From Xenorhabdus thuongxuanensis (GTDB lineage Bacteria; Pseudomonadota; Gammaproteobacteria; Enterobacterales; Enterobacteriaceae): a stretch of DNA of 64,000 bases. Below are positions 24,399 to 36,237 of the stretch, piece by piece (within the stretch, counting starts at the first letter, position 1; the number at the start of each line of letters is the position of its first letter). The DNA is taken from contig NZ_MKGR01000010.1 of NCBI RefSeq assembly GCF_001908095.1, positions 55,456 to 119,455 on the forward strand, written 5' to 3'. The notes beneath the pieces were generated by a model. That model was not told the origin of the DNA, did not search any database, and worked only from the letters and a program-made list of their open reading frames with translations. Position numbers and translations under genes: made by a program.

Positions 24399-27300
24399 AT
24401 GAACAAAAAATTCGATAAGCCGCGGTTACATAATCAGCAAAATTTGGTGAAACGTGTAGCCTGGATGAACATTGTCACCCAACTTGCGTTTCCCGTTGCT
24501 GGTGCATTCACTCCCGTTATCGCTACTGCCGAAACCCACTCAGCTTTTCAAAATGAAAAATGGAGATTACCAACAGAGCCTTATGTCCTGAAATCAGGGG
24601 AAACGGTCAAGATTGTCGCTAAACGTTATGGTTTAACTGTCTCTGATTTAGAAAAAATCAACCAATTGCGTACCTTTGATAAGCCTTTTATCGCGCTTGG
24701 AGTGGGTAGTGAGATTGATATTCCAAAACCTCGAAACAATAAATTTTTACCTTTTAACTATTCCTCATCAGAAATCTCTTTGTCAAAGCAACCTTTATTA
24801 AAACAATCATTATTAGAACAACCCTCATTAGGCAAAATCCCTATTAAAGAAGACAAGTCTTCTATTGATGAAAATTCTAGTAATCTGGCTGAAATTTCCT
24901 CTCGCATTGGCCAGTTTCTAGCCAGTGACGACATTAAGAATAATGCAGCAAGCCAATTAAACAGCCTGGCAGTGGGAGAAGCCAATCAGAAAATTCAAAA
25001 TTGGTTGGGACGCTATGGCACTGCTCGTGTACAGCTTAATATGGATAGTCATGGCCATTTGAATGACAGCCAATTTGATATGTTACTGCCGCTGTATGAT
25101 ACCTATCACCAGATGATTTTTACACAGTTCGGCCTGCGCCATATTGATAAACGCAATACCGCCAATATTGGATTTGGACAACGTCATTTTTTTGATAATT
25201 GGATGCTGGGCTACAATGCTTTCTTTGACCATGATATCACTGGCGATAATAACCGACTCGGTCTTGGAGCAGAATATGCCCGCAATTACCTGAAATTAGC
25301 GGCTAACGGCTATATTCGCTTAAGTAATTGGAAAGAATCCCGCCTTTTGACCGATTATGATGAGCGACCCGCCAATGGCTTCGACCTAAAAATACAAGGT
25401 TATTTGCCTTCTTTACCACAACTTGGTGGTAATTTGATGTATGAGCAATACTTCGGGAATGAAGTTGGGCTTATGAATAAAGACCATCGCCAGAAAAATC
25501 CCGCTGCCTTCACTTTCGGGGTTGATTATACACCGATCCCATTGCTGACTTTCGGTATTGACCGCAAACAGGGTATGTCCGGTGGTGGGGAAACCCAATT
25601 CAATATCGAACTGAGTTATGAGATCGGTACGCCGTGGGCCAAGCAGATTGATCCAGATGCAGTAGCGTTTAAACGCTCTCTGCAAGGCAGCCGCTATGAT
25701 TTGGTCGATCGCAACAACCAGATCGTTTTGGAATACCGCAAACGTGAAGTGATCTCTCTGGCAATAGATAATCTGATTATTGGTCATGCGAGAGATACCA
25801 AACCTCTTCATATCAGTGTCAACAGCAAATATGGGTTTAAAGATATTGAGTGGGATGCAGCAGACTTTTTTGCCAATGGAGGTAATATCCAACACCAAGG
25901 TGGCACACACTACCTGTTGACCTTGCCCAAATATCAATCTCAGGGCAACAACACCTACACGGTGGGAGCCATGGCTTACGATGAGCACGGTAATACATCC
26001 AAACGGGCTGAAGTGAAAGTACAAGTGCTTCCCGCTGTAGTTAATGCTAGTAAATCCACCTTCTCAGCAAAAGACAAAGAGCTTTTGGCCGATGATCGTG
26101 CCACCACCCTCCTGACATTAACCCTGAAAGATAAAGATGACAAACCTATCCGCGGAGTTGCCTCAGACATCAAATTAACCTCAAGTGGGTTAAGTGGAAA
26201 TGGCAGTGATCCGAAGATCGATAAAATGAAAGAAGTCCAACCGGGTATCTATGAATCCAAACTCACTGCTGGCGAAAATATCGGGGTACTGAAAATCACT
26301 CCAGAAGTAGAGGGTATTATCATCAAGCCCGTCGAGATCATGTTCGTACATCCTGAGGCGCCAATTGTTAGAAATTTAGCCATAGTTGGCAAATTAGAGA
26401 TGGGCCAGAAATTAAGTGCAACCTATACCTTTAATCCTAATCATGGCGACCCAACGGATAAATCGATCTATGTATGGGGCAATAAGGGCAATATTGACAT
26501 AACCAAAGGCCATACAATAACAGAATCAGGCAAGATCCCCGACTATCCATTGACACTGTCAGATGCCGGCAGGGTGAAAGAGATTGTCATCCAGGCAAAA
26601 AATGCGATGGGTCTTATCGGCAATACACAGAGTGTTGATACCAGCATGAGTACCGATCAAGGAAACCATACTCATGATAGTGGAAAAGGAGGTACTGTCA
26701 GAGGGCTAGCCGATGACATGATGATCACAGTAAGCGCTGATAAGGTTAAAAACCATGAACCGATCATACTGAAAATCAAAACGCTAAATCACAAACAACC
26801 AGCCCAAAATGTCGCAGTCAGAGTTAACGCTATCAACGCACTGAATCGTCAGAATGTTACTGAGAAAATCACGGCTTTACTGAGAGGAAAATCAGGTACG
26901 TACCAAGGTTTCACGGATGATCAAGGTGTTTTGTCTATTGCAGTGACCGATCCAAACGGGCTTGGCGTGAAGACGACATTATCTATCTCAGTGGATGGTA
27001 TTACAGCCTCACAAACTAAAGATGTCATTTTTACTGTGGCTACTAGCCCAGACGTTCCCGTGGCTAATTTTTGGGGGCATATGCCTGATACCGTAGTGGC
27101 TGAAAATGGTGTTGTCTTTAAGCGCCCTCGATTGAAAGCAGAGATAGCCGCAGAGAACGCTTATACTGAAAGTGGCGAAGAATGGCCGCGCCGTACAGCA
27201 ATAGGAGCCAGATGGTACTGTAAGAAAACACATAGCAAGTTGCCAAAAAAAGAAGATTTGATGGCTTTGTACCGTGCCCATCCAAATAATGCAATGCATG

Positions 27301-27455
27301 ACCAACTTGGTTGGCCCAAACATCGCTCCTATCGTTCTGCAACGATAGGGAAAGACGAAAAAGGAAGAGATGAACATTACGTTGTGAATATAGACGAAGG
27401 ATTTGAAAAAGTTGTCAATGATAAACTCTATGATTACGTGATCTGTGAAGAATAA
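24399..27455 (+). CDS. Inverse autotransporter (intimin/invasin family) with LysM and C-terminal lectin-like domain
   Basis: Outer-membrane adhesin of about 1018 residues. From the chosen start (ATG 24399): an extended signal region (residues 1-45), a LysM peptidoglycan-binding domain (62-109, YVLKSGETVKIVAKRYGLTVSDLEKIN), a helical linker, the intimin-type 12-strand beta-barrel (about 200-440, LGRYGTARVQLNMDSHG to NIELSYEIGTPW), then bacterial Ig-like domains, and a C-terminal domain between two cysteines (RWYCKKTH and VICEE) with the LPKKEDLMALYRAHPNN motif of invasin-family tips. A longer start (24339) would add 20 residues that spoil the signal peptide. Expected role: binding host cells or other bacteria. 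It is unlinked to known operon partners. Confidence 0.9.
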   Translation: MNKKFDKPRLHNQQNLVKRVAWMNIVTQLAFPVAGAFTPVIATAETHSAFQNEKWRLPTEPYVLKSGETVKIVAKRYGLTVSDLEKINQLRTFDKPFIALGVGSEIDIPKPRNNKFLPFNYSSSEISLSKQPLLKQSLLEQPSLGKIPIKEDKSSIDENSSNLAEISSRIGQFLASDDIKNNAASQLNSLAVGEANQKIQNWLGRYGTARVQLNMDSHGHLNDSQFDMLLPLYDTYHQMIFTQFGLRHIDKRNTANIGFGQRHFFDNWMLGYNAFFDHDITGDNNRLGLGAEYARNYLKLAANGYIRLSNWKESRLLTDYDERPANGFDLKIQGYLPSLPQLGGNLMYEQYFGNEVGLMNKDHRQKNPAAFTFGVDYTPIPLLTFGIDRKQGMSGGGETQFNIELSYEIGTPWAKQIDPDAVAFKRSLQGSRYDLVDRNNQIVLEYRKREVISLAIDNLIIGHARDTKPLHISVNSKYGFKDIEWDAADFFANGGNIQHQGGTHYLLTLPKYQSQGNNTYTVGAMAYDEHGNTSKRAEVKVQVLPAVVNASKSTFSAKDKELLADDRATTLLTLTLKDKDDKPIRGVASDIKLTSSGLSGNGSDPKIDKMKEVQPGIYESKLTAGENIGVLKITPEVEGIIIKPVEIMFVHPEAPIVRNLAIVGKLEMGQKLSATYTFNPNHGDPTDKSIYVWGNKGNIDITKGHTITESGKIPDYPLTLSDAGRVKEIVIQAKNAMGLIGNTQSVDTSMSTDQGNHTHDSGKGGTVRGLADDMMITVSADKVKNHEPIILKIKTLNHKQPAQNVAVRVNAINALNRQNVTEKITALLRGKSGTYQGFTDDQGVLSIAVTDPNGLGVKTTLSISVDGITASQTKDVIFTVATSPDVPVANFWGHMPDTVVAENGVVFKRPRLKAEIAAENAYTESGEEWPRRTAIGARWYCKKTHSKLPKKEDLMALYRAHPNNAMHDQLGWPKHRSYRSATIGKDEKGRDEHYVVNIDEGFEKVVNDKLYDYVICEE

Positions 27456-27488
27456 CACCATTTGTAAGTCATTTTCATTGTCTGGCAA

Positions 27489-27508
27489 AATCCGCCTCAA
27501 GAGGGGCG
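27489..27508 (+). terminator. Terminator of the LysM adhesin gene
   Basis: A short GC stem TCCGCC...GGCGGA with partial inner pairing and a TAATTCTTCC tail, 34 bases after the adhesin stop. Confidence 0.55.
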
Positions 27509-27641
27509 GATAATTCTTCCCCATTCCTATAAATACATTATCCTGCCACACCTATTGACTTGACGGTGTTAAATTCTACCTTTGATAATAGCGTTTTAAA
27601 TTTTTATCGTTATTAATCACATAATTTCAAAACGAAAATAT

Positions 27642-29345
27642 ATGTACGAATTTAACCTTGTGTTGCTATTACTTCAGCAGATGTGTATCTATCTGGTGAT
27701 CGCTTGGCTCCTGAGTAAAACCCCGCTGTTTATTCCCTTGTTGCAAGTGACTGGCCGTTTACCTCATAAACTGATGTGTTACGTAATTTTTTCCATCTTC
27801 TGCATTATGGGAACGTATTTTGGGCTAAATGTTAACGATTCGATTGCCAATACCCGTGCGATTGGTGCTGTGTTAGGAGGCTTTCTCGGTGGGCCAACAG
27901 TCGGTGCGATGGTAGGGTTCACTGGGGGTTTACACCGCTATTCTCTCGGCGGGATGACTGCATTTAGCTGTATGGTATCCACCATTATAGAAGGTGTATT
28001 GGGTGGCCTTGTGCATATTTATTTGATGAAAAAAGGACAGATCAATAAATTATTGAACCCGTGGACGGCGGCCATTGTCACTTTCCTTGCTGAATGTAAT
28101 CAAATGGGCATTATCCTGCTACTTGCCAATCCTTTTAGTGAAGCTCTGAGTTTGGTAAAAGATATTGCTGCCCCCATGATCATTGCCAATAGTATCGGGG
28201 CGGCCATGTTTATCCGTATCTTATTGGACAGACGCGCCATTTTCGAAAAATACACCAGTGCTTTTTCTGCCCAAGCGCTAAAAATTGCTGTTTATACAGA
28301 GGGAATTTTACGTAAGGGATTCAATGAAGATAATAGTATGCGCGTAGCAAAAGTTATCTATCAGGAGTTAGAGATCGGGGCTGTCGCGATTACGGATAGG
28401 GAGAAGTTACTGGCGTTTATTGGTATCGGCTCAGATCACCATTTACCTAGCACCCCGATTGCTGCTAAACAATCTCATCGTGCCATTGAGAATAATGAGG
28501 TCGTGTACGCTGATGGCAATGAAACGCCTTATTGCTGTTCCCTTAGCCCAACCTGCAAACTTGGTTCCGCTCTGGTGATCCCTTTACGGGGGGAAAACCA
28601 ACAGGTTATTGGTACGATCAAACTCTATGAAGCCAAGAATCGTTTATTCAGTTCCATCAATCGCACATTGGGAGAGGGAATTGCCAGCCTGCTCTCTGCC
28701 CAAATTCTTGCCGGACAGTATGAACGGAATAAACAATCTTTGCTGCAATCAGAAATAAAGCTCCTTCACGCGCAAGTGAATCCTCACTTTTTATTTAATG
28801 CCTTAAATACACTGCAAGCTGTTATACGTCGGGATAGCCAGCAGGCAGGCCAGCTTGTGCAGTATCTCTCAACATTTTTCCGTAAGAATTTAAAGCGACC
28901 TGAAGATATTGCCACGTTAGAAAATGAGCTAGAGCATGTAAACGCTTACTTACAAATTGAAAAGGCCCGTTTCCGTGAGCATCTCCAAATTGCTATCGAG
29001 ATACCTGAATCCTTGCTCGATGCACGGTTACCTGCCTTTTCTCTCCAACCAATGGTAGAAAATGCCATTAAACATGGCACATCACAGTTACTGGATACAG
29101 GAAGAATTACGATTAGAGCCTATCAAGAAGACCAATTGCTATTGGTAGAGATTGAAGATAATGCAGGGTTATATTGCCCCAAAAAAGTGGGGGATGAAGG
29201 TCTTGGGATGAGCTTAGTAGATAAACGTCTGCGGCTTCGTTATGGTAAACAGTATGGGGTGAGAGTTGATTGTCAACCAGAAGAATTTACCCGTGTCATT
29301 TTGTACTTACCATTAGAAAAAAAACAGGCTAAAAAAGCGGCGTAA
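27642..29345 (+). CDS. btsS: BtsS-type sensor histidine kinase (YehU/LytS family)
   Basis: A 567-residue membrane sensor kinase matching E. coli BtsS (YehU, 561 residues), the high-affinity pyruvate sensor. Residues 1-200 are the 5TMR-LYT membrane sensor ([33 protein letters not shown]), 225-350 a GAF-like domain ([28 protein letters not shown]), then the His_kinase domain with phosphoacceptor in [19 protein letters not shown] and an ATPase domain ([26 protein letters not shown]). It is followed two bases later by btsR. Activation should induce a pyruvate/peptide transporter gene, not seen in the window. Confidence 0.93.
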   Translation: MYEFNLVLLLLQQMCIYLVIAWLLSKTPLFIPLLQVTGRLPHKLMCYVIFSIFCIMGTYFGLNVNDSIANTRAIGAVLGGFLGGPTVGAMVGFTGGLHRYSLGGMTAFSCMVSTIIEGVLGGLVHIYLMKKGQINKLLNPWTAAIVTFLAECNQMGIILLLANPFSEALSLVKDIAAPMIIANSIGAAMFIRILLDRRAIFEKYTSAFSAQALKIAVYTEGILRKGFNEDNSMRVAKVIYQELEIGAVAITDREKLLAFIGIGSDHHLPSTPIAAKQSHRAIENNEVVYADGNETPYCCSLSPTCKLGSALVIPLRGENQQVIGTIKLYEAKNRLFSSINRTLGEGIASLLSAQILAGQYERNKQSLLQSEIKLLHAQVNPHFLFNALNTLQAVIRRDSQQAGQLVQYLSTFFRKNLKRPEDIATLENELEHVNAYLQIEKARFREHLQIAIEIPESLLDARLPAFSLQPMVENAIKHGTSQLLDTGRITIRAYQEDQLLLVEIEDNAGLYCPKKVGDEGLGMSLVDKRLRLRYGKQYGVRVDCQPEEFTRVILYLPLEKKQAKKAA

Positions 29346-29347
29346 AT

Positions 29348-30067
29348 ATGAATATATTGATTGTTGACGATGAGCCATTGGCTCGTGAAAATCTACGTTG
29401 TCTGCTGGCAGAGGAAACTGATATTCAAATTATTGGAGAATGTGCCAACGCAGTCGAAGCGATTGGTGCTATCCATCGTCTGAAACCCGATGTTGTTTTC
29501 CTCGATATTCAAATGCCCCGTATTACCGGACTGGAAATGGTAGGTATGCTCGATCCAGAGCATCGCCCTTACATTGTTTTCCTGACTGCATTTGATGAAT
29601 ATGCAGTGCAAGCCTTTGAAGAACATGCATTCGATTATTTATTGAAGCCGCTGGAAAAAGAGCGCCTGATTAAGACTCTGCAACGACTGCGTTCTGGCTA
29701 TCAAAAACAAAATCTGGCAGATCTTCAACGTGAAGATGAACAACTGAAATATATTCCCTGCACCGGACATAGCCGAATCTGGCTGATGCCATTGGATGAT
29801 GTTCTGTATGTCACTTCCCGCTTGAGTGGTGTATATGTCATGAGCGCTAACGGGCAGGAAGGCTTTACCGAGTTAACCCTGCGGACACTGGAAACTCGCA
29901 CTTCATTAACTCGCTGCCATCGCCAATATTTAGTCAACATGATCCAATTACGGGAAATTGTTTTTGGAGACAATGGGCAGGCAGAGCTGGTATTGAGCAA
30001 TGACAAACGTATTCCAGTGAGTCGTCGTTATCTGAAACCCCTTAAAGAAGCCTTGGGGTTAAATTGA
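29348..30067 (+). CDS. btsR: BtsR-type LytTR response regulator
   Basis: A 239-residue response regulator partner of BtsS (E. coli BtsR/YehT). The receiver domain (1-120) has the acidic pair in [11 protein letters not shown], the phosphorylated Asp in [11 protein letters not shown] (about residue 54), T in FLTAFDEYA and K in [10 protein letters not shown]. The C-terminal LytTR DNA-binding domain (about 135-239) shows [31 protein letters not shown] and [12 protein letters not shown] [17 protein letters not shown]. Operon with btsS. A strong bidirectional terminator (30133-30164) separates it from deaD. Confidence 0.95.
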   Translation: MNILIVDDEPLARENLRCLLAEETDIQIIGECANAVEAIGAIHRLKPDVVFLDIQMPRITGLEMVGMLDPEHRPYIVFLTAFDEYAVQAFEEHAFDYLLKPLEKERLIKTLQRLRSGYQKQNLADLQREDEQLKYIPCTGHSRIWLMPLDDVLYVTSRLSGVYVMSANGQEGFTELTLRTLETRTSLTRCHRQYLVNMIQLREIVFGDNGQAELVLSNDKRIPVSRRYLKPLKEALGLN

Positions 30068-30132
30068 TAGCCGATTAGGGCATAATTTCTTCATCCTACA
30101 AGAAAATACCCAAAGGAAATGCCCTTATAGAA

Positions 30133-30164
30133 AAAGCCCTTTCTCCATTAAGAGAAAGGGCTTT
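30133..30164. terminator. Bidirectional terminator between btsR and deaD
   Basis: A perfect 13-bp stem AAAGCCCTTTCTC (30133-30145) / GAGAAAGGGCTTT (30152-30164) with six-base loop, flanked by A and T runs, between convergent genes. Confidence 0.92.
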
Positions 30165-30231
30165 ATTTAATTCATCATTGCGATATTTTTAACGCAACGA
30201 TGAATCAAGCAAATCAATGAAAGATTAGTAC

Positions 30232-32142
30232 TTATACATTGCCATTGCTTTGACGACGACGTGGTGCACCACCATTGAAATCATCGTTACCGCGACCACG
30301 GAAAGAACCACGCTCACCACCACGACGTTCGTTGTTAAAACGACGACCACCATTATTGCCGAAACCATCGCGGTCACGACGTGATGAACCATTGCCACCA
30401 TTACCGCCATTACCATTGCGGCCACCACGACGCTCACGACGTTCAAATGGTTGCGCATCACCCATCAACTGCATATTCATTGGTTTGTTCAGAATACGAG
30501 TACGGGTGAAGTGAGACAGCAATTCCCCTGGCATCCCTTTTGGCAGTTCAATCGTAGAGTGGGTAGCAAACAGTTTGATATTACCGATATAACGGCTGCT
30601 GATATCACCTTCGTTTGCAATTGCCCCCACAATATGACGAACTTCAACGCCATCATCACGGCCAACTTCAATGCGATACAATTCCATATCACCCACGTCA
30701 CGACGTTCACGACGAGGACGATCACCTCTGTCACGTTCACCAAAACCATTGCCATTTCCATTGCTATTGCGGCGACGGTCATCACGATCGTTGAATTCAC
30801 GGCGAGGACGACGTACTGGATCGGGTGGCAGAATAAGTGCTCGCTCACCCTGTGCCATTTTCAGCAGGGCTGCTGCCAGTGTTTCCATATCCAAATCATC
30901 GTTGGTGCCCAGCTTGGACAACAATGCACGGTATTGATCCAGATCGCTGCTTTCCAGTTGATTCTGAACATTAGTCGCAAATTTCTCCAGACGACGCTGG
31001 CTCAGAAGTTCTGCGTTCGGCAATTCAACTTCCGGGATAGTCAGTTTCATGGTGCGTTCAATGTTACGCAGCAAACGACGTTCGCGGTTTTCAACAAACA
31101 ACAGAGCACGACCCGCACGGCCAGCACGACCGGTACGACCAATACGGTGCACATAAGATTCTGCGTCCATCGGAATGTCGTAGTTAACAACCAAGCTAAT
31201 GCGATCAACATCAAGACCACGAGCAGCAACATCAGTCGCAATCAGAATGTCCAAACGGCCATCTTTCAGACGCTCAAGTGTTTGTTCACGCAGAGCCTGA
31301 TTCATGTCACCATTCAGTGCCGCAGAGTTGTAACCGTTACGCTCCAGCGTTTCTGCAACTTCCAGCGTTGCATTCTTGGTGCGCACGAAAATAATTGCAG
31401 CATCAAAATCTTCTGCTTCAAGGAAACGTACCAGCGCTTCATTTTTGCGCATACCGTAAACAGACCAGTAGCTTTGGCTAATATCAGGACGGTTTGTGAC
31501 ACTGCTCTGAATACGAACTTCCTGCGGATCATTCATGAAACGACGGGTAATACGGCGGATCGCTTCTGGCATTGTCGCTGAGAACAGCGCAGTTTGATGT
31601 TCAGCAGGGATCTGGCTCATGATGTTTTCAACATCTTCGATAAAGCCCATACGCAACATTTCGTCAGCTTCATCCAGTACCAAACCTTTCAGGTTGGACA
31701 GATCCAATGTTCCGCGTTTCAGATGATCAAGCAAACGTCCTGGCGTTCCCACCACAACTTGTGGCCCCTGACGCAAGGCACGTAACTGAACGTCATAACG
31801 TTGTCCACCGTAAAGCGCAACAACATTCACATTGCGCATATGCTTGGAAAAGTCTGAACATGCTTCAGCAACCTGCACCGCCAGTTCACGGGTTGGCGCT
31901 AATACAAGGATTTGTGGCGCTTTAAGTTCAGCATCAATGTTATTCAATAAAGGTAAGCTGAAAGCTGCGGTTTTACCACTGCCAGTCTGTGCCATGCCCA
32001 GCACATCACGGCCGTTCAGCAGGTGAGGAATACATTGTTGTTGAATAGGAGAAGGCTTCTCATAGCCCATGTCTTGCAGTGCAGAAAGAATAGGTGCCGA
32101 TAAACCTAAATCAGCAAAAGAGATTTCAGTCTCAGTGGTCAT
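30232..32142 (-). CDS. deaD: ATP-dependent RNA helicase DeaD (CsdA)
   Basis: Cold-shock DEAD-box helicase acting in ribosome assembly and mRNA decay. Of about 636 residues, the core has motifs Q ([13 protein letters not shown]), I ([10 protein letters not shown]), Ia (PTRELAVQ), II (DEAD in VLDEADEML), III (SAT) and VI ([13 protein letters not shown]); then the DbpA-like RNA-binding domain ([23 protein letters not shown]) and a Gly-Arg-Asn-rich tail (from about residue 545). The start ATG 32142 has GAGG nine bases upstream and matches the family N-terminus; five codons upstream another ATG is less well placed. It lies downstream of nlpI as in E. coli. Confidence 0.96.
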   Translation of the reverse strand: MTTETEISFADLGLSAPILSALQDMGYEKPSPIQQQCIPHLLNGRDVLGMAQTGSGKTAAFSLPLLNNIDAELKAPQILVLAPTRELAVQVAEACSDFSKHMRNVNVVALYGGQRYDVQLRALRQGPQVVVGTPGRLLDHLKRGTLDLSNLKGLVLDEADEMLRMGFIEDVENIMSQIPAEHQTALFSATMPEAIRRITRRFMNDPQEVRIQSSVTNRPDISQSYWSVYGMRKNEALVRFLEAEDFDAAIIFVRTKNATLEVAETLERNGYNSAALNGDMNQALREQTLERLKDGRLDILIATDVAARGLDVDRISLVVNYDIPMDAESYVHRIGRTGRAGRAGRALLFVENRERRLLRNIERTMKLTIPEVELPNAELLSQRRLEKFATNVQNQLESSDLDQYRALLSKLGTNDDLDMETLAAALLKMAQGERALILPPDPVRRPRREFNDRDDRRRNSNGNGNGFGERDRGDRPRRERRDVGDMELYRIEVGRDDGVEVRHIVGAIANEGDISSRYIGNIKLFATHSTIELPKGMPGELLSHFTRTRILNKPMNMQLMGDAQPFERRERRGGRNGNGGNGGNGSSRRDRDGFGNNGGRRFNNERRGGERGSFRGRGNDDFNGGAPRRRQSNGNV

Positions 32143-32312
32143 GTAATGGTGCCTCATTGATCGTGGCGGCCAGTCTACATAACACAGTGAAAAGAATTTC
32201 TGTCATTTTCATTTAAAATGTGAACTGGCTCAAATTATGTTATTAAACGAACAAACAAGCCCCCATCTCTAGAGATGTGAACTTTAAAATCTGTCGTGAA
32301 AATGTTCGTCAG

Positions 32313-33197
32313 CTATTGTTGGTTCGATTCCGATAAGTCATCTTGTTTTTGGCCCAATAGTGCCAATTCCAACAATGCGTAGCGGTGCTCAACAAAGTTA
32401 TGCACATTGTTAGCCACCGTCAGCTTGAATAACGCAACTGCGCTATCCTCATCCCCCAGACTTAGGTAATGTTTACCTAAATAGAAGTCAGTTTCACTGA
32501 GATGCTCAGCGAGCGAAGTGTTATCTGTTGAACTCTGTTTTAAGCGTTCCATCAGTGTTTTTTCACTGATTTTGCCCAAATAGAATTCAACAATATTCCA
32601 GCCCCATCTTCCCCGGTTCGCTTTGTCAAAATGGTGCGACAAATTAGTCATTGCAGCCTTAGGATCAATTTTATCTTCCACAAGGTACAACCACAACGAA
32701 CGGAAGGGATCATTTGGATCGTCTTGATAAAACGCCTGCAGATCATCCTGCGCCAATCGATAGCGGCCACCGTAATACAGTGCAATGCCGCGATTCATTC
32801 GCGCGTAGTTGTAAGTTGGATCAAGCTCTAAAACAGAATCAAACGCTTCATAGGCAGAATCAAAATTACCTGCCTGCGTAAAATAAATTCCTAGATAATT
32901 AAAAATCTCAGGAATATCAGGACGGATAGACAAAGCCACTGAAAAATCATTCTGTGCCAGTGCCCTCAGCCCAAGGCTATCATACAGCACACCTCGCTCA
33001 TATAAAAGCTGTGCATATTCATCTTCCGTAAGTGACCGACTCGCAAGTATTTGCTCCATACGAGCCAGAATAACCTCTTGTTGCAATGTCGGTTGTAATG
33101 GAATAGCAATAACTTCATCTTTACGCCATCCAGTGCCACTACACCCCACAAGGAGAAAAATAGCCGCAACATAACACCAGCGCAGAAAAGAATTCAT
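32313..33197 (-). CDS. nlpI: Outer-membrane lipoprotein NlpI
   Basis: A 294-residue TPR lipoprotein that scaffolds peptidoglycan hydrolases and delivers MepS to the protease Prc. The N-terminus is a lipoprotein signal with lipobox LLVGC (C at about residue 19). TPR repeats are seen as [73 protein letters not shown]. Length matches E. coli NlpI (294). It lies between pnp and deaD in the conserved order and is probably part of the same long transcript. Confidence 0.95.
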   Translation of the reverse strand: MNSFLRWCYVAAIFLLVGCSGTGWRKDEVIAIPLQPTLQQEVILARMEQILASRSLTEDEYAQLLYERGVLYDSLGLRALAQNDFSVALSIRPDIPEIFNYLGIYFTQAGNFDSAYEAFDSVLELDPTYNYARMNRGIALYYGGRYRLAQDDLQAFYQDDPNDPFRSLWLYLVEDKIDPKAAMTNLSHHFDKANRGRWGWNIVEFYLGKISEKTLMERLKQSSTDNTSLAEHLSETDFYLGKHYLSLGDEDSAVALFKLTVANNVHNFVEHRYALLELALLGQKQDDLSESNQQ

Positions 33198-33350
33198 TTC
33201 CTACTCCCGAAGCCAGACATCAATCAGAATGCCCTATTACTCCACCCACATTGTATATTCCAGGCTTCCTGCCCAAAATTGACTTCTTCTCATCTTTCAG
33301 GCCATTGCCCAGCTATTGCCAACAATAACTCGAAATCTATTGAGATAAAC

Positions 33351-33372
33351 GGCGCCCTTTTTACAGGACGCC
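33351..33372 (-). terminator. Weak hairpin after pnp
   Basis: An imperfect stem GGCGCCC (33351-33357) / GGACGCC (33366-33372) in the 190-base space between pnp and nlpI; on the minus strand it is followed by GTTTATC, a poor T-run, so it may only attenuate. Confidence 0.4.
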
Positions 33373-33388
33373 GCTCTTTACGTCAAAT

Positions 33389-35527
33389 TTATTCTACTGA
33401 TGATTCCGGTGATTGCGGTTCCGCATCAGTCGTAATCACGGCTTCTTTCATGCTCAGGCGGATACGACCCTGACGGTCAATTTCCAGCACTTTTACAGGA
33501 ACTTCTTGCCCGATTTGCAGATAATCAGTGACTTTCTCTACACGTTTTTCTGCGATCTGAGAAATGTGTACCAGCCCTTCTTTACCGCCACCGATAGCAA
33601 CAAATGCGCCAAAATCAACAATGCGGGTCACTTTGCCATTATAAATACGACCAACTTCAACTTCCGCAGTGATTTCTTCGATACGTCTGATAGCATGACG
33701 TGCTTTGTCACCGTCAGTCGCCGCAATCTTCACTGTACCGTCGTCTTCAATTTCAATGGTAGTCCCTGTTTCTTCCGTCAATGCGCGGATCACAGAACCA
33801 CCTTTACCAATCACGTCTTTGATCTTGTCTGGGTTGATCTTGATAGTGTGGATACGTGGTGCAAATTCAGAAATATCATTGCGTGGACAATTAATTGCCT
33901 GTTCCATCACATTCAGGATGTGCAAACGAGCACCTTTAGCCTGATTCAGAGCAATCTGCATGATTTCACGGGTAATGCCTTCGATTTTGATGTCCATTTG
34001 CAATGCGCTGACACCATCACGGCTACCTGCAACTTTAAAGTCCATGTCGCCCAGATGATCTTCGTCACCCAGAATGTCAGACAGAACAACAAAGTTATCC
34101 CCTTCTTTCACCAGCCCCATTGCGATACCTGCAACAGCGGCCTTAATTGGCACACCCGCATCCATCAATGCCAGCGATGCACCACAGACAGAGGCCATAG
34201 AAGAAGAACCGTTGGATTCAGTGATTTCAGATACCACACGAACGGTATATGGGAATTCGTTGATACCTGGCATTACAGCCAATACGCCACGTTTCGCCAA
34301 ACGACCATGGCCAATTTCACGGCGTTTTGGTGAACCGACCATGCCAGTTTCACCGACAGAGTACGGAGGGAAGTTATAGTGGAACAGGAAGCGATCTGTA
34401 CGCTCACCCATCAGCTCATCGATAACTTGAGCATCACGCTCTGTACCCAATGTTGCTGTTACCAGAGCCTGAGTTTCGCCACGGGTAAACAGGGATGAAC
34501 CATGAGTACGTGGCAGTACACCTGTGCGAACGTCCAGAGCACGAACCATGTCTTTTTCACGGCCATCAATACGCGGTTCACCACGCAGAACACGGCTACG
34601 AACAACATTTTTTTCCAGAGTAGCGAGAACTTCAAGAACTTCTGTTTCTTCCTGTTCAACGCCTTTTTCTGCGAATTCTGCCAAGATAGCCGCAGTAACT
34701 TCTTCTTTGATGCTATCAACCTGAGCATAACGCGCCTGCTTCTCAGTAATGCGATAAGCATCACCCAGACGGCTTTCGGCCAGTTCTGCAACACGATCGT
34801 GCAAAGGCTGATTAACAGACTCTGGAGCCCAATCCCATTTTTCTTTACCCGCTTCAGCAACCAGCGCATTGATGTTATCAATCACAATCTGTTGTTGCTC
34901 ATGACCAAACACCACCGCACCCAACATTTGCTCTTCAGTCAGCAATTCTGCTTCGGACTCTACCATCAGTACCGCGTTATTTGTACCTGCAACGACCAGA
35001 TCCAAACGGCTGTGTTTCAACTCATCGCTGGTTGGATTCAGAACGTACTGATCGTTAATGTAACCAACACGCGCAGCACCAATTGGACCATTGAATGGAA
35101 TACCAGACAGCGCCAGTACAGCGGAAGAACCGATCATGGCAACGATATCAGGGTTTACTTGTGGGTTAACAGAAACGACTGTCGCGATGATTTGAACTTC
35201 ATTCAGGAAACCTTCTGGAAACAGAGGGCGTAGAGGACGGTCAATAAGACGAGCAACTAATGTTTCACCTTCGCCCGGACGGCCTTCGCGACGAAAAAAA
35301 CTTCCCGGAATACGGCCAGCAGCGTAAGTGCGCTCCTGGTAGTTAACGGTCAGAGGGAAGAAATTCTGACCTGCTTTAACTTTCTTTTGACCAACAACGG
35401 TTACAAATACCGCTGTGTCATCCATATTTACCATAACGGCTGCTGTCGCCTGACGAGCCATCATGCCAGTTTCGATGGTCACAGTGTGTTGACCATACTG
35501 GAATTTACGAACAATCGGATTAAGCAA
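33389..35527 (-). CDS. pnp: Polyribonucleotide nucleotidyltransferase (PNPase)
   Basis: Phosphorolytic 3'-5' exoribonuclease of the RNA degradosome, 712 residues. Two RNase PH domains (residues 1-145 with [27 protein letters not shown] [11 protein letters not shown], and 310-540 with [19 protein letters not shown] and [18 protein letters not shown]), a linker helix, then KH ([29 protein letters not shown]) and S1 domains ([34 protein letters not shown]). It follows rpsO. The leader contains a hairpin at 35599-35652 that probably serves RNase III processing and PNPase autocontrol as in E. coli. Confidence 0.98.
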   Translation of the reverse strand: MLNPIVRKFQYGQHTVTIETGMMARQATAAVMVNMDDTAVFVTVVGQKKVKAGQNFFPLTVNYQERTYAAGRIPGSFFRREGRPGEGETLVARLIDRPLRPLFPEGFLNEVQIIATVVSVNPQVNPDIVAMIGSSAVLALSGIPFNGPIGAARVGYINDQYVLNPTSDELKHSRLDLVVAGTNNAVLMVESEAELLTEEQMLGAVVFGHEQQQIVIDNINALVAEAGKEKWDWAPESVNQPLHDRVAELAESRLGDAYRITEKQARYAQVDSIKEEVTAAILAEFAEKGVEQEETEVLEVLATLEKNVVRSRVLRGEPRIDGREKDMVRALDVRTGVLPRTHGSSLFTRGETQALVTATLGTERDAQVIDELMGERTDRFLFHYNFPPYSVGETGMVGSPKRREIGHGRLAKRGVLAVMPGINEFPYTVRVVSEITESNGSSSMASVCGASLALMDAGVPIKAAVAGIAMGLVKEGDNFVVLSDILGDEDHLGDMDFKVAGSRDGVSALQMDIKIEGITREIMQIALNQAKGARLHILNVMEQAINCPRNDISEFAPRIHTIKINPDKIKDVIGKGGSVIRALTEETGTTIEIEDDGTVKIAATDGDKARHAIRRIEEITAEVEVGRIYNGKVTRIVDFGAFVAIGGGKEGLVHISQIAEKRVEKVTDYLQIGQEVPVKVLEIDRQGRIRLSMKEAVITTDAEPQSPESSVE

Positions 35528-35598
35528 AATAATTTTCCTTCGTTAGTATTGCCGATTTAAGAAACCAGCAACAATGGATTTTCTCTTCTTGCTACACC

Positions 35599-35652
35599 CT
35601 CACGACTAATGACAGTGCTCACTGCTTTGAGGACTCTCATTAGCCGCGCGAG
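35599..35652 (-). promoter_or_regulatory. pnp: pnp leader stem-loop (probable RNase III site)
   Basis: A long imperfect hairpin, arms around CTCACGACTAATGA (35599-35612) and TCATTAGCCGCGCGAG (35637-35652), lies in the pnp 5' untranslated region. E. coli pnp mRNA carries a comparable stem that RNase III cleaves to allow PNPase autoregulation; equivalence here is inferred from position and shape. Confidence 0.65.
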
Positions 35653-35753
35653 TCACTACTGTAGCGGAAGAGGTTCAAATTTTAGAGACGGTGCAAAAAA
35701 CAGTAGATTAAATTTTCCGATTCTGTTTCTTGGCAATTCCGTTTCCTAGAAGA

Positions 35754-35777
35754 AAAGGGGCCCGATTAGGCCCCTTT
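35754..35777 (-). terminator. Terminator after rpsO
   Basis: A GC-rich stem AAAGGGGCC / GGCCCCTTT (35754-35777) read on the minus strand is followed by TCTTCT, 18 bases after the rpsO stop. As in E. coli, some read-through to pnp is expected. Confidence 0.85.
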
Positions 35778-35794
35778 CCACTGAAACTCATCAA

Positions 35795-36064
35795 TTAGCG
35801 ACGCAGTCCCAGACGCTCAATCAGAGCAACATAGCGTGCCACATCTTTACGCTTCAGGTAGTCCAGCTGCTTACGACGTTGTGCAACCTTTCTCAGCAGA
35901 CCACGACGGCTGTGGTGATCTTTTTTGTGCTCTGAAAAGTGACCTTGCAGGTGGTTGATGTCAGCAGTCAGCAGTGCGATCTGAACTTCGCTGGAACCAC
36001 TGTCGTTAGCGCCGCGACCAAATTCAGCAATAATCTGCGCTTTTGCAGCAGTACTTAGAGACAT
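35795..36064 (-). CDS. rpsO: 30S ribosomal protein S15
   Basis: Small-subunit primary rRNA-binding protein, 89 residues, the normal length. The sequence [69 protein letters not shown] is almost that of E. coli S15. In E. coli it represses its own translation through a pseudoknot in the leader. It lies between truB and pnp as usual. Confidence 0.98.
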   Translation of the reverse strand: MSLSTAAKAQIIAEFGRGANDSGSSEVQIALLTADINHLQGHFSEHKKDHHSRRGLLRKVAQRRKQLDYLKRKDVARYVALIERLGLRR

Positions 36065-36237
36065 AGTATAACTCCAAATTGTAATTAAAATGACGAGTGC
36101 CGATCTCTAATTCAGCCACTCATGTACAGACGCGGTATTCTACGCTGCAAATAGGTGAAGCGCAAGACAGTACAATCACCGTCATTCTATGCCCCAACTC
36201 AATTTACCTGCTGCAAATTCCTTGTCTGTTGCTATCA

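Noticed and set aside
30225..31925. Long open frames opposite and within deaD (for example plus-strand 30451-31581)
   Set aside because: They are shadows of the biased codon use of deaD: low-complexity Thr/Asn/Ile-rich translations without family resemblance or SD.
33413..34333. Plus-strand frame of 306 codons inside pnp
   Set aside because: Antisense shadow of pnp; composition rich in F, H, T and N as expected for the reverse complement.
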